From: JAKAXG01 sp035702985
GTDB taxonomy: Bacteria > Actinomycetota > Acidimicrobiia > Acidimicrobiales > Palsa-688
Assembly: GCA_035702985.1 (NCBI GenBank)
Contig: DASSZD010000105.1
Span: forward strand, 1 to 6,632
Direction: 5' to 3'
DNA length: 6,632 bases
Each line of letters starts with the position of its first letter. Position 1 is the first letter of the stretch. Shown here piece after piece: positions 1-6,068 of this stretch. The notes beneath the pieces were generated by a model. That model made no database searches. It saw only the letters and a program-made list of their open reading frames with translations, and was not told the DNA's origin. The position numbers and the translations under genes are program-made.

Positions 1-767
1 ACGGCCGGCTGGCCTACCGATCGTGGCCGGTCGACGACCCGGTGGGGCAGGTGATCATCGCCCACGGCTTCGCCGAGCACGGGGGCCGGTACGGCCATGT
101 GGCCGCCGCCCTCAACGCCGCCTCGCTGGCCGTGTGGGCCCTCGACCACCGCGGTCACGGCCGGTCCGAGGGCGAGCGGGCCAACATCGAGTCGGTGTGG
201 TCGGCGGTGGCCGACCTGGATCTGTTCGTGGACCTGGTCCGTTCGGCCGCCCCCGACGGTCCGCTGGTGCTGGTCGGCCATTCCATGGGCGGCCTGATCG
301 CCGCCGCCTACGCCGAGGAGCACCAGGACCGGCTCGACGCCCTGGTTCTCTCCGGCGCCCTGGTGCACATCGCCCCGGAACTGGTGGCCTTGGCCGACGC
401 CGAGGAGATCCCGGATCTGGGCCTGGCCGACGCCGTCTCCCGGGACCCGGCGGTGGTCCAGGCGTACAAGGAGGACCCGGACGTCTACCTGGGCCCCCCG
501 CCCCGGGGCTTCCTGCGGGCGGCCGGCCAGGTGGAGGAGGTCCGCAGCCGGCTCCCCGAACTGCGGCTGCCGCTGCTGGCCATGCACGGCAGCGCCGACC
601 TCCTGGTCAGCCCGCAGGCCCTGCGGGACCTGGTGGCGGGGGTCTCCAGCGACGATCTGACGGCCGTCCTGTGGCCTGGTCTGTGGCACGAGATCTTCAA
701 CGAGCCGGAGAAGGACCGGGTCATCGCCACGATGACGGAGTGGATCTCGGCCCGGCTGGCGGCGTGA
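1..767 (+). CDS. Alpha/beta hydrolase, monoacylglycerol lipase-like (5' end outside window)
   Basis: Probable cytoplasmic serine hydrolase acting on monoacylglycerols or related esters. The reading frame is open from base 3. The residues before the first in-window GTG (base 42), reading GRLAYRSWPVDDP, match the usual N-terminus of this family, so the true start lies upstream and base 42 should not be taken as the start. Numbering from that GTG, the oxyanion-side HGFAEHGGRYGH is at 8-19, the nucleophile elbow GHSMGG carries Ser81, the acid is Asp186 in HGSADLLV, and the catalytic His216 is in LWHEIFNE. The triad is therefore complete. The HG-x-x-EH-x-x-RY pattern and DHRGHGRSEG are typical of the monoglyceride lipase/lysophospholipase branch. 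The substrate cannot be fixed from sequence. The stop overlaps the start of the PhzF-family gene (GTGA), indicating an operon. Confidence 0.9.
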   Translation, partial: GRLAYRSWPVDDPVGQVIIAHGFAEHGGRYGHVAAALNAASLAVWALDHRGHGRSEGERANIESVWSAVADLDLFVDLVRSAAPDGPLVLVGHSMGGLIAAAYAEEHQDRLDALVLSGALVHIAPELVALADAEEIPDLGLADAVSRDPAVVQAYKEDPDVYLGPPPRGFLRAAGQVEEVRSRLPELRLPLLAMHGSADLLVSPQALRDLVAGVSSDDLTAVLWPGLWHEIFNEPEKDRVIATMTEWISARLAA

Positions 768-1531
768 CGCTCCTGCACGTGGTCGACGCCTTCGCCGAGC
801 GGCCATTCACCGGCAACCCGGCGGCGGTGACCGTCCTCGAAGCCTTCCCGGCCGACGGGTGGCTCCAGACGGTGGCGCGGGAGATGAACCTGTCGGAGAC
901 GGCGTTCCTGGTGGCCCGCCCCGACGGCGACCACGACCTGCGCTGGTTCACCCCGGCCGCCGAGGTGGACCTGTGCGGTCACGCCACCCTGGCCGCGGCG
1001 CACGTGGTGGGCGGGGGCCGGTTCCACACCAGGAGCGGGCCGCTCACCTGCACCGTGGCCGACGGCGGCGTCATCGAGATGGACTTCCCGGCCGACCCGC
1101 CGGTACCGGCCGCCGCTCCCCCGGCGCTGGCGACGGTGCCGGCCCGGGCCTGGGGGCGGGGCCGGTTCGACCTGCTGGCCGAGCTGGCCGACGCCGAGGC
1201 GGTCCGCCGGTTCGTACCGGACCTGGCCGCCATCGCCTCGCTCGACTGCCGGGGCCTCATCGTCACCGCCGCCGCCGACCCCGGGTCCGGGGTCGACTGC
1301 GTGAGCCGGGTGTTCTGCCCGGCGGTCGGCGTGCCCGAGGATCCGGTCACCGGGTCGGCGCACTGCACGCTGGCCGGGTACTGGAGCGGGCGCACCGGCC
1401 GGGAGGAGCTGTCCGGCTTCCAGGCTTCGAGCCGTGGCGGCACGGTTCGGATGAGATGCGCCGGGGACCGGGTGGTGCTCGGCGGCCGGGCCGTCACCGT
1501 CTCGGAGGTGCGGCTGCTGGCCGCGCCCTGA
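764..1531 (+). CDS. PhzF-family isomerase/epimerase-like protein
   Basis: 255-aa member of the PhzF fold family (diaminopimelate-epimerase-like), cytosolic. The family includes phenazine-pathway isomerase PhzF and many uncharacterised proteins such as E. coli YddE. Visible hallmarks are FTGNPAAV near 15-22, NLSETAFL with Glu45 (same number as the PhzF catalytic Glu), DLCGHAT at 69-75 with His73, and PEDPVTGSAHC at 191-201, in which Asp193 and Ser198 correspond to PhzF Asp208 and Ser213. SRGGTVR near 223-229 is also typical. It is short for the family: after CGHATLAAAHVV it runs almost directly into RFHTRSGPLT, so a loop/strand segment of roughly ten residues seems to be missing. The start is GTG at 764, overlapping the hydrolase stop, with no good Shine-Dalgarno, consistent with termination-reinitiation. 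No phenazine genes are nearby, so a phenazine role is not supported. The substrate is unknown. Confidence 0.92.
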   Translation: MTLLHVVDAFAERPFTGNPAAVTVLEAFPADGWLQTVAREMNLSETAFLVARPDGDHDLRWFTPAAEVDLCGHATLAAAHVVGGGRFHTRSGPLTCTVADGGVIEMDFPADPPVPAAAPPALATVPARAWGRGRFDLLAELADAEAVRRFVPDLAAIASLDCRGLIVTAAADPGSGVDCVSRVFCPAVGVPEDPVTGSAHCTLAGYWSGRTGREELSGFQASSRGGTVRMRCAGDRVVLGGRAVTVSEVRLLAAP

Positions 1532-1564
1532 GCGGCGGTCCGCTCGGGGCCGGGCCGGTCCGGG

Positions 1565-1570
1565 TAGGAT
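1565..1570 (+). promoter_or_regulatory. Candidate -10 box (TAGGAT) for the DNA methyltransferase
   Basis: TAGGAT fits the TANNNT actinobacterial -10 pattern in the 56-bp gap between the PhzF-family stop and the methyltransferase ATG. A start about 7 nt downstream would leave a leader of only about 10 nt. No convincing -35 (TTGAC-like) is seen 16-18 bp upstream. This is a pattern match only. Confidence 0.4.
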
Positions 1571-1587
1571 CGGGCGCCGGGACATCC

Positions 1588-3066
1588 ATGGGCGAGCGAC
1601 GGCGGACATCCACATCCAACTTCGGGGTGGGACGCCGGGAGAGCCACGACGCATCGGCGTTCTACGGCCGGTTCCGGGCCCCGGAGCTGAGCGACGACGA
1701 CTCCGTCCGGCCGCCAGAGCCGGTGTCCGACCCGTTCGTCCACGGCGACGCCCGCCACATGGGCGAGGTCCGGGACGGGTCCGTGGCCCTGGTGGTCACC
1801 TCCCCGCCCTACTTCGCCGGCAAGGCCTACGAGGAGGAGCTCCAGCGCGAAGGTGTGCCCGGCTCGTACCTCGAGTACCTGGAGCTGCTGACCGATGTGT
1901 TCGCCGAGTGCACCCGCAAGCTGGAGCCGGGCGGCCGCATCGCCGTCAACGTGGCCAACCTGGGTCGCAAGCCGTACCGCAGCCTGTCCGCCGACGTGAT
2001 CAGGATCCTGCAGGACGATCTGGGCCTCCTGCTGCGGGGGGAGCTGATCTGGCAGAAGGCGGAGGGGGCCACCGGCTCGTGCGCCTGGGGATCGTTCCGC
2101 AGCGCCGCCAACCCGGTCCTGCGCGACCTCACCGAGCGGGTGGTCGTCGCCAGCAAGGGGCGGTTCGACCGGGCCCGGACGGTCAAGCGGCGCCGGGAGG
2201 AGGGTCTCCCCCACCAGAGCACCCTGATGGCCGACGACTTCCTGGCCCTGACCCTCGACCTGTGGTCGATACCGCCGGAGAGCGCCCGCCGGGTGGGCCA
2301 TCCCGCTCCGTTCCCGGTCGAGCTGCCCGAGCAGCTGATCCGCCTCTACACCTTCGCCGACGACCTGGTGCTCGACCCGTTCATGGGCAGCGGGTCGGCG
2401 CTGGTGGCGGCCGCCCGGCTGGGCCGTCGCTACGTCGGATACGACCTCGACCCGGGCTACGTCGACATCGCCCGCAACCGGGTCAAGGAGGCGCTGGCCG
2501 ACCGGGAGGCGCCCGATCCGGCGACCCTGGGCGGCGGGAGTCGTTCACCGGCCGGCCGGGACCTCGACGCCGAGCCGTTCGAGCGGCGGGCCGTCCGGGA
2601 GGGCAAGGCGGCCCAGCGGCTGGCCGAGGAGGTGCTCACCGCCGCCGGTTTCCGCATCCGCGACCGCAACAGCCGCATCCGGGGCACCGGGGTGTCGGTC
2701 AGCTTCGTGGCCGACGACGCCGAAGGCGCCGCCTGGTATTTCGACGTGCCGGGGGCGTTCACCAGTTACCGGGGCGGGCTGCTCCGGACCGACACGGTGT
2801 GGAGGACCCTGGGCCGGGCCCACGCCGTGCGGGGCCGGGCCGCCCGGGGTACGCCGCTGGTGTTCCTGGCCACCCACCTGCCGCGCCGGCCGAGCGAAGG
2901 GGACACGGCCCTGCGGGCCGCCGGCCCCGACGCGTTCTTCGACGCCGTCGAGATGCTCTCACCCGAGGGCCGGGCCCGCCTGGGCCGCTACGCCGGTGGC
3001 GGCCACGCCGACCGGCCGCTGCCCGGGTTCTGGACCAATACAGACCTGGATCGCCGGTCTTCCTGA
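1588..3066 (+). CDS. Beta-class site-specific DNA methyltransferase with extra C-terminal domain
   Basis: 492-aa S-adenosylmethionine-dependent DNA methyltransferase of the amino-group (N4-cytosine or N6-adenine) type. Catalytic motif IV TSPPY is at 71-75. A helper region WGSFRSAANPVLRD lies at 167-180, followed by ERVVVASKG, motif X-like HPAPFP at 238-243, and SAM-binding motif I DPFMGSGS at 263-270. VGYDLDPGYVDIA at 283-295 follows motif I. Motif IV preceding motif I defines the beta class; SPPY often marks N4-cytosine enzymes but does not prove it. The methylase part ends near 305. A low-complexity linker (about 306-327) leads to a second domain at about 328-470 with conserved-looking FDVPGAF and RGGLLRTDTVW stretches. 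ATG 1588 was chosen because it is the first in-frame ATG after the previous gene and follows a -10-like box; GTG 1627 is an alternative. No restriction endonuclease gene is adjacent, so it may be an orphan or self-contained enzyme. Target sequence unknown. Confidence 0.9.
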   Translation: MGERRRTSTSNFGVGRRESHDASAFYGRFRAPELSDDDSVRPPEPVSDPFVHGDARHMGEVRDGSVALVVTSPPYFAGKAYEEELQREGVPGSYLEYLELLTDVFAECTRKLEPGGRIAVNVANLGRKPYRSLSADVIRILQDDLGLLLRGELIWQKAEGATGSCAWGSFRSAANPVLRDLTERVVVASKGRFDRARTVKRRREEGLPHQSTLMADDFLALTLDLWSIPPESARRVGHPAPFPVELPEQLIRLYTFADDLVLDPFMGSGSALVAAARLGRRYVGYDLDPGYVDIARNRVKEALADREAPDPATLGGGSRSPAGRDLDAEPFERRAVREGKAAQRLAEEVLTAAGFRIRDRNSRIRGTGVSVSFVADDAEGAAWYFDVPGAFTSYRGGLLRTDTVWRTLGRAHAVRGRAARGTPLVFLATHLPRRPSEGDTALRAAGPDAFFDAVEMLSPEGRARLGRYAGGGHADRPLPGFWTNTDLDRRSS

Positions 3067-3070
3067 GACC

Positions 3071-3105
3071 GCCCGGCCGGTGGTCTCATAGACCACCGGC
3101 CGGGC
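3071..3105. terminator. Perfect hairpin between convergent genes, probable bidirectional terminator
   Basis: The arm GCCCGGCCGGTGGTCT (3071-3086) is followed by loop CAT and its exact reverse complement (3090-3105), giving a 16-bp uninterrupted stem with a 3-nt loop. It starts 5 bases after the methyltransferase stop and lies 13 bases beyond the stop of the convergent anti-sigma-like gene (3118), so it suits both. There is no U-run on either side, as is common for actinobacterial I-shaped terminators. Confidence 0.8.
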
Positions 3106-3117
3106 TGGTCCAGCCGG

Positions 3118-4053
3118 TCAGTGCCCGTGGGTGGCGGCTGCCCCGCCGGCCTGGGTCGGGGTATGACTGCCGGAGTCACCGGTGGAGTGGCCGGAGCTGC
3201 CGTCGGGGTGTGACGACGATCCCGGGTCGGACGGGCGGCCGGTGCTCTCCGGCGGGTGGACCGGGGTGACGTTGTCCGGGGAGTCCGGCTCGGAGCCGGT
3301 ACCGGTGGTGGTGCTGGTGGTCGACGTCGACCGGCTGGTGACCACTCCCTGGCAGTAGGTGTAGGTCCCGGACATCCCACCGTTCTGGTCGATCAGCGCC
3401 TGGAACGGGGGCGCCTGGTCGCTCTCGCCGGGGCCGCTGGCGGTGGCCGTCGGGTGGTGGGCCAGGAAGGCGGTGCACAGCCCGAACTGGGCGTTGGCAT
3501 TGGCCGGACCGGTCATCGGCAGGCTCGGGGTGTCCGCCGAACCGGTCGCACTGCCGCCCGAGGGCGACACATCCGGGGACGACGGCTCGGTGGTGGTCGT
3601 CCCGGACGGGGCGGTCGTCGAGGTGGTGGACGACGATGTGGTGGTGGGCTCGACCTCATCGGCGATGACCGCGCCGTGGTGCGGCGGTTGCTGGCCGGGC
3701 AGCGATCCGGTGGCCGCCGCGGCGGCGGTGCCGAGCCCGAATGCGGCCACGGTGGCGGCGGCTGCGAACTTGGCGGTGACGAGCTTGGAGATCATGGATT
3801 TTCCTCGACTGGACGGGGACGGGGCGGACACACCCGCACCCACCGCGGCGGCTGCGACCCGGGCCATCATCTCCCCGCCTGCCAGTTCGGCCGGGGTGGC
3901 CGGTCCGGTGGCGGAAGCGATGAGGGACGCCAGATGGCCGTAGCCCGGCGGCGCATCGTCGGGCGCCAGGCGACCGGCCAGCAGCCGGTCCGCGGTGGCG
4001 TCGTCGAGCGGGTAGCGGGGCATGTCATCCTCGTAATCGCGCTCGTAGCTCAC
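3118..4053 (-). CDS. Anti-sigma-factor-like single-pass membrane protein with Ser/Thr-rich ectodomain
   Basis: 311-aa protein expected to hold the adjacent ECF sigma factor at the membrane. Residues 12-70 (PRYPLDD, DRLLAGRLAPDDAPPGY, ATPAELAGGE) resemble the cytoplasmic N-terminal domain seen in actinobacterial anti-sigma-like proteins. There is no H-x3-C-x2-C zinc motif. A single hydrophobic Ala-rich helix at about 91-115 is followed by an outside part of about 195 residues. That part has Thr/Ser/Pro stretches (136-160, 240-255), a better-ordered segment 183-238 with two cysteines (Cys193, Cys234) that could pair, and a Gly/Ser/His-rich tail. The GTG start overlaps the sigma stop (GTGA) and is preceded by GAGG 7 nt upstream. 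A second option is ATG at Met11, which has its own GAGGA. Both starts keep the domain. Function is inferred from position and layout; direct sigma binding is not shown by sequence. Confidence 0.82.
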   Translation of the reverse strand: MSYERDYEDDMPRYPLDDATADRLLAGRLAPDDAPPGYGHLASLIASATGPATPAELAGGEMMARVAAAAVGAGVSAPSPSSRGKSMISKLVTAKFAAAATVAAFGLGTAAAAATGSLPGQQPPHHGAVIADEVEPTTTSSSTTSTTAPSGTTTTEPSSPDVSPSGGSATGSADTPSLPMTGPANANAQFGLCTAFLAHHPTATASGPGESDQAPPFQALIDQNGGMSGTYTYCQGVVTSRSTSTTSTTTGTGSEPDSPDNVTPVHPPESTGRPSDPGSSSHPDGSSGHSTGDSGSHTPTQAGGAAATHGH

Positions 4054-4601
4054 ATCGTTACCTCGAACAGGAATTTGGTGTCGGCCAGCTTCTTCAGAGC
4101 CCGGTGCTGGGCCACCCGGACCGTCCCGGGCCGCTTGCCCACCACCTCCGCGACCTCCTCCACCGACAGGCCGCCCAGGACCCTCAGCAGCACGATCTCG
4201 GCCTGTTCGGGGCTCAGCAGTGAGGCGATCCGGGCCGCCGCCGATTCGGCCGACAGGGCGCCGACCACGTCCTCCGCCGGCTGGGATGTCCCGGGGTGAT
4301 CCATCAGCTCCGTATCCGGCACGGACCGGGCCGGTCGGCGGGACGCGGCGCGCCAGTGCCGGACCAGTTGATGGTGGGCGATGGTGAACAGCCAGCGCCG
4401 GAAGTCGTGCTCACCCCCGGCGAAGGACCCGATCCGGCGGGCGGCCCCCATCCAGGTGTCGGCGGCCAGGTCCTGCGCGTCGTCGGGCGCCCGGGAGGCG
4501 AAGTACCGCAGCAGCGCCGGGTTGAGCTCCCGGTAGAGGACCGCGAACGCCCATTCCCGGCCGGACTGGGCCGCGCAGAGGATCTCGTCGAATGGGCCCA
4601 T
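4050..4601 (-). CDS. ECF-type sigma-70 family RNA polymerase sigma factor
   Basis: 183-aa alternative sigma factor that directs RNA polymerase to a specific promoter set. Region 2 spans about 17-85, with the core-binding part DAQDLAADTWMGAARRI at 41-57 and the -10-recognition part FRRWLFTIAHHQLVRHWR at 67-84. A variable linker at about 86-120 is followed by region 4 at about 122-175, where the helix-turn-helix runs through LSVEEVAEVVGKRPGTVR (145-162) and QHRALKKL. Regions 1.1 and 3 are absent, as in ECF sigmas. The ATG at 4601 is the only sensible start: an in-frame stop sits 12 bases upstream and there is no Shine-Dalgarno, but an AATAAT lies exactly 7 nt before it, suggesting a leaderless message. 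The 4-base overlap with the anti-sigma-like gene implies coupled synthesis. Target promoters are unknown; no obvious GGAAC-type autoregulatory site was found in the 56-bp gap upstream. Confidence 0.95.
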   Translation of the reverse strand: MGPFDEILCAAQSGREWAFAVLYRELNPALLRYFASRAPDDAQDLAADTWMGAARRIGSFAGGEHDFRRWLFTIAHHQLVRHWRAASRRPARSVPDTELMDHPGTSQPAEDVVGALSAESAAARIASLLSPEQAEIVLLRVLGGLSVEEVAEVVGKRPGTVRVAQHRALKKLADTKFLFEVTM

Positions 4602-4608
4602 CGGCGCA

Positions 4609-4614
4609 ATTATT
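4609..4614 (-). promoter_or_regulatory. Candidate -10 box (AATAAT) placed for a leaderless sigma-factor mRNA
   Basis: On the minus strand AATAAT (one mismatch to TATAAT) ends 7 nt before the ATG of the sigma factor, in an otherwise very GC-rich gap. A second TANNNT match, TATCCT, lies on the minus strand at 4641-4636 and would give a leader of about 28 nt. No clear -35 is seen for either. The gene may also be read from the upstream glycosyltransferase promoter. Confidence 0.35.
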
Positions 4615-4657
4615 CATCCCGGGGCGGGAAGCGGGAGGATACGAGCGGGAACTCCGG

Positions 4658-5821
4658 CTACGGGACGGTGGTCCGGGTGAGTTCCACCACGAAGAAGAGC
4701 AGGACGAAGGTGGCTGCAGACAGGCCGACGACAACCTGTAGTGCCACGCCCTTCAGACGGATGGCCGGGGCGATGAACATCGGGAACGCATCGAGGCAGA
4801 ACCGAGGGATGCTCCCGCCGAACCCGGAGCCGAGAGCCAGCACGACGATCCCGGCTGAGTAGATGGTCAGGACCGCCGGCAGCCGCTCCCGGATCATCCA
4901 GGCGACCAGGGCTATGGCGATGATCCCGGCCACACTGGAAGCCACCAGGTCGACCCGACCCGTCGGGTGCTGCAACGCGACGAGGATGTCCGACACCCAG
5001 CGCCGGCCGAAGTCGAACCCCTGTCCCCATCCCCTGTGCTCGGCGGTGAACCAGATGGTGGGCGATCCGAACCGGTCCCACAGGTAGGCGAAGTACCCGG
5101 CCGCTCCGAGGGGTGCCAGCACAACGGACACCAGGGGATACAGCGCCCGGCGTTTCCGCCACTGGTTACCGGCCGCCCATGCGCAGCAGAGGACCAGTAC
5201 CAGTCCGTTGGGACGGGCCGCGCTGGCCAGCAGGCCCAGTGCTCCGGCCGTCATCCACCGCTGGCGTATCAGCGCGAGCAGGCAGCCAGCGGCGAAAAGG
5301 ATCAATAGGGAGTCGCTGTAGATCATCGACAGCACGAAACTGGCCGGCCAGAAGGCCAGAAGCACCGCCGTCCGGGATGCCGTGGACGGGGAGGTCACCT
5401 CCCGGGCGAGAATCCAGAGGACGCACAGGGCGGTCAGCGTGGCGGCGTTGGCCACCAGGATGCCGGCCGACCGGTCACCGACGCCCACCAGATGTAGCGC
5501 CCGGATCAATCCGGGCAGCAGCGGGAAGAACGCGATGTGGGCATCGAAGCCACCGGTGGGGGGATACGGCGGGGGATAGCCGTGCTCGGCGATGGACAGG
5601 TACGGAGTGGCATCCCAGTCCGTGAAGAAACCCATGCGCCGGTAGCCAGGATGGAGAAGGGGGGCCACGTACAGGCACAGCAGCACCAAGACCCGCGACG
5701 CGACGAAGGCAGCCGCAGCCGGCCACAGTTCCGAGACCCTGGCCAGCCCGCGCCGTGTGAACCGGGTGCGGACATCCCGCCCCTGCGGGGTCCGCTGCTC
5801 GGCGACGGCGGGCCGGGTCAT
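4658..5821 (-). CDS. PIG-V-like polytopic membrane glycosyltransferase (probable mannosyltransferase)
   Basis: 387-aa integral membrane protein of the GT-C type, expected to transfer a sugar, probably mannose from a lipid-linked donor, onto an acceptor on the outer face of the membrane. A cytoplasmic basic N-terminus (1-30) leads to a first helix (about 34-54). It is followed by an outside loop with FFTDWDATPYLSIAEHGYP (65-83), whose WD at 69-70 is the family's expected catalytic acidic site. AFFPLLPGLIRAL follows at 97-109. Later family-like features are FWPASFVLSMIYSDSLLILF (157-176), ASAARPNGLVLV (199-210) and PRFCLDAFPMF (339-349). About 8-10 hydrophobic segments are seen in total. The length is usual for bacterial members. 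It is co-directional with the sigma factor, with a 56-bp gap. The acceptor (glycolipid, polysaccharide or protein) cannot be told from sequence, and the mannose specificity is carried over from the eukaryotic PIG-V family. Confidence 0.85.
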   Translation of the reverse strand: MTRPAVAEQRTPQGRDVRTRFTRRGLARVSELWPAAAAFVASRVLVLLCLYVAPLLHPGYRRMGFFTDWDATPYLSIAEHGYPPPYPPTGGFDAHIAFFPLLPGLIRALHLVGVGDRSAGILVANAATLTALCVLWILAREVTSPSTASRTAVLLAFWPASFVLSMIYSDSLLILFAAGCLLALIRQRWMTAGALGLLASAARPNGLVLVLCCAWAAGNQWRKRRALYPLVSVVLAPLGAAGYFAYLWDRFGSPTIWFTAEHRGWGQGFDFGRRWVSDILVALQHPTGRVDLVASSVAGIIAIALVAWMIRERLPAVLTIYSAGIVVLALGSGFGGSIPRFCLDAFPMFIAPAIRLKGVALQVVVGLSAATFVLLFFVVELTRTTVP

Positions 5822-5828
5822 CCGTCTC

Positions 5829-5834
5829 AGGCTA
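5829..5834 (-). promoter_or_regulatory. Candidate -10 box (TAGCCT) for a leaderless glycosyltransferase mRNA
   Basis: TAGCCT on the minus strand ends exactly 7 nt before the ATG at 5821, the distance expected if transcription begins at the start codon. No Shine-Dalgarno is well placed for that ATG. No convincing -35 is present 16-18 bp upstream, although GGAAC occurs at roughly that distance. Confidence 0.45.
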
Positions 5835-5876
5835 GTTACTCCACATCCGGGCGGTTCCGCCGGGCCCGGGGACTTC

Positions 5877-5926
5877 TGGTGGGCGCTACAGGACTCGAAC
5901 CTGTGACCTCAGCCGTGTGAAGGCTG
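5877..5926 (-). tRNA. tRNA-Val(CAC) 3' half only; candidate attachment-site remnant
   Basis: On the minus strand, the anticodon stem-loop is CAGCC-TTCACAC-GGCTG (5926-5910) with anticodon CAC at 5919-5917. It is followed by a 5-nt variable loop AGGTC, a T arm ACAGG-TTCGAGT-CCTGT (5904-5888), the 3' acceptor strand AGCGCCC (5887-5881), discriminator A and CCA (5879-5877). All pairings in these two arms are perfect. The 5' half is missing: no D arm and no GGGCGCT acceptor strand occur upstream. A GGGCGTG lies there but only about 14 nt before the anticodon stem, where 26 are needed. A functional tRNA is unlikely. Such a 3' fragment is what remains at one end when an element integrates into a tRNA gene; host DNA would lie on the CCA side (lower coordinates). 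Confidence 0.75.
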
Positions 5927-5974
5927 CGCCGTCCACGCCCGAATGGGCCGCTGACCTGCGGTTTTGACGGTCCC

Positions 5975-5997
5975 CGAACGGCCTCGACACCCGTTCG
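5975..5997. repeat. Inverted repeat CGAACGG/CCGTTCG
   Basis: CGAACGG (5975-5981) and its exact reverse complement CCGTTCG (5991-5997) are separated by 9 nt. It could be a hairpin, a protein-binding operator for the nearby small ORF, or part of a recombination site. Nothing in the sequence decides between these. Confidence 0.5.
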
Positions 5998-6017
5998 TGC
6001 CCCTCGCGTGCCCCTCG
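5996..6017 (+). repeat. Two tandem copies of CGTGCCCCTCG
   Basis: The 11-bp unit occurs twice without a gap (5996-6006 and 6007-6017) and begins at the right end of the inverted repeat. Two copies are too few for any repeat class. The location next to a tRNA-derived junction leaves open an integrase arm-type site. Confidence 0.5.
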
Positions 6018-6055
6018 GGATCCGGCGTGGCCCATCGCGGACGCGTTTCCGGCCG

Positions 6056-6061
6056 TATCCT
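6056..6061 (+). promoter_or_regulatory. Candidate -10 box (TATCCT) for a leaderless small-ORF mRNA
   Basis: TATCCT ends exactly 7 nt before the GTG at 6069, the same spacing as seen before the glycosyltransferase ATG. No -35 hexamer is recognisable. It is the main support for choosing GTG 6069 as a real start. Confidence 0.45.
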
Positions 6062-6068
6062 GGACTGC

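Larger units (their letters stand above)
5927..6068. other. Intergenic stretch between tRNA fragment and small ORF, with short repeats
   Basis: No convincing gene is seen here. It holds an inverted repeat (5975-5997), an overlapping tandem repeat (5996-6017) and, at its end, a -10-like box. The reading frames crossing it on both strands lack family-like sequence and are interrupted or run into the tRNA fragment. Confidence 0.6.

Noticed and set aside
485..1654. Long minus-strand reading frame opposite the hydrolase and PhzF genes
   Set aside because: It is Arg/Pro/Gly-rich with no family features and is antisense to two clear genes; such frames arise from high GC at third codon positions.
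979..2301. Long minus-strand reading frame across PhzF and methyltransferase
   Set aside because: It crosses two well-supported genes and an intergenic gap, is low-complexity and shows no recognisable domain.
1908..3269. Plus-strand frame overlapping the methyltransferase and running past the hairpin
   Set aside because: It is Gly/Pro/Arg-rich shadow sequence; the methylase motifs are in another frame.
3256..4299. Plus-strand frame opposite the anti-sigma-like and sigma genes
   Set aside because: Its Gly/Arg-rich composition mirrors the opposite strand; the sigma region 2 and 4 motifs on the minus strand are decisive.
5847..5872. GC-rich palindromic sequence just past the tRNA CCA as a tRNA terminator
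   Set aside because: Stems are short (4-5 bp) with tight loops and overlap the likely promoter region of the glycosyltransferase; not enough to call.
5537..5920. Plus-strand frame ending in GATGLEPVTSAV
   Set aside because: This ending is simply the translated antisense of the tRNA T arm and anticodon arm, a well-known annotation artefact, and the rest is antisense to the glycosyltransferase.
5931..5950. GGGCGTG on the minus strand as a 5' acceptor strand, giving a tRNA without a D arm
   Set aside because: Only about 14 nt separate it from the anticodon stem and the last pairs mismatch; five GC pairs are easily found by chance here.
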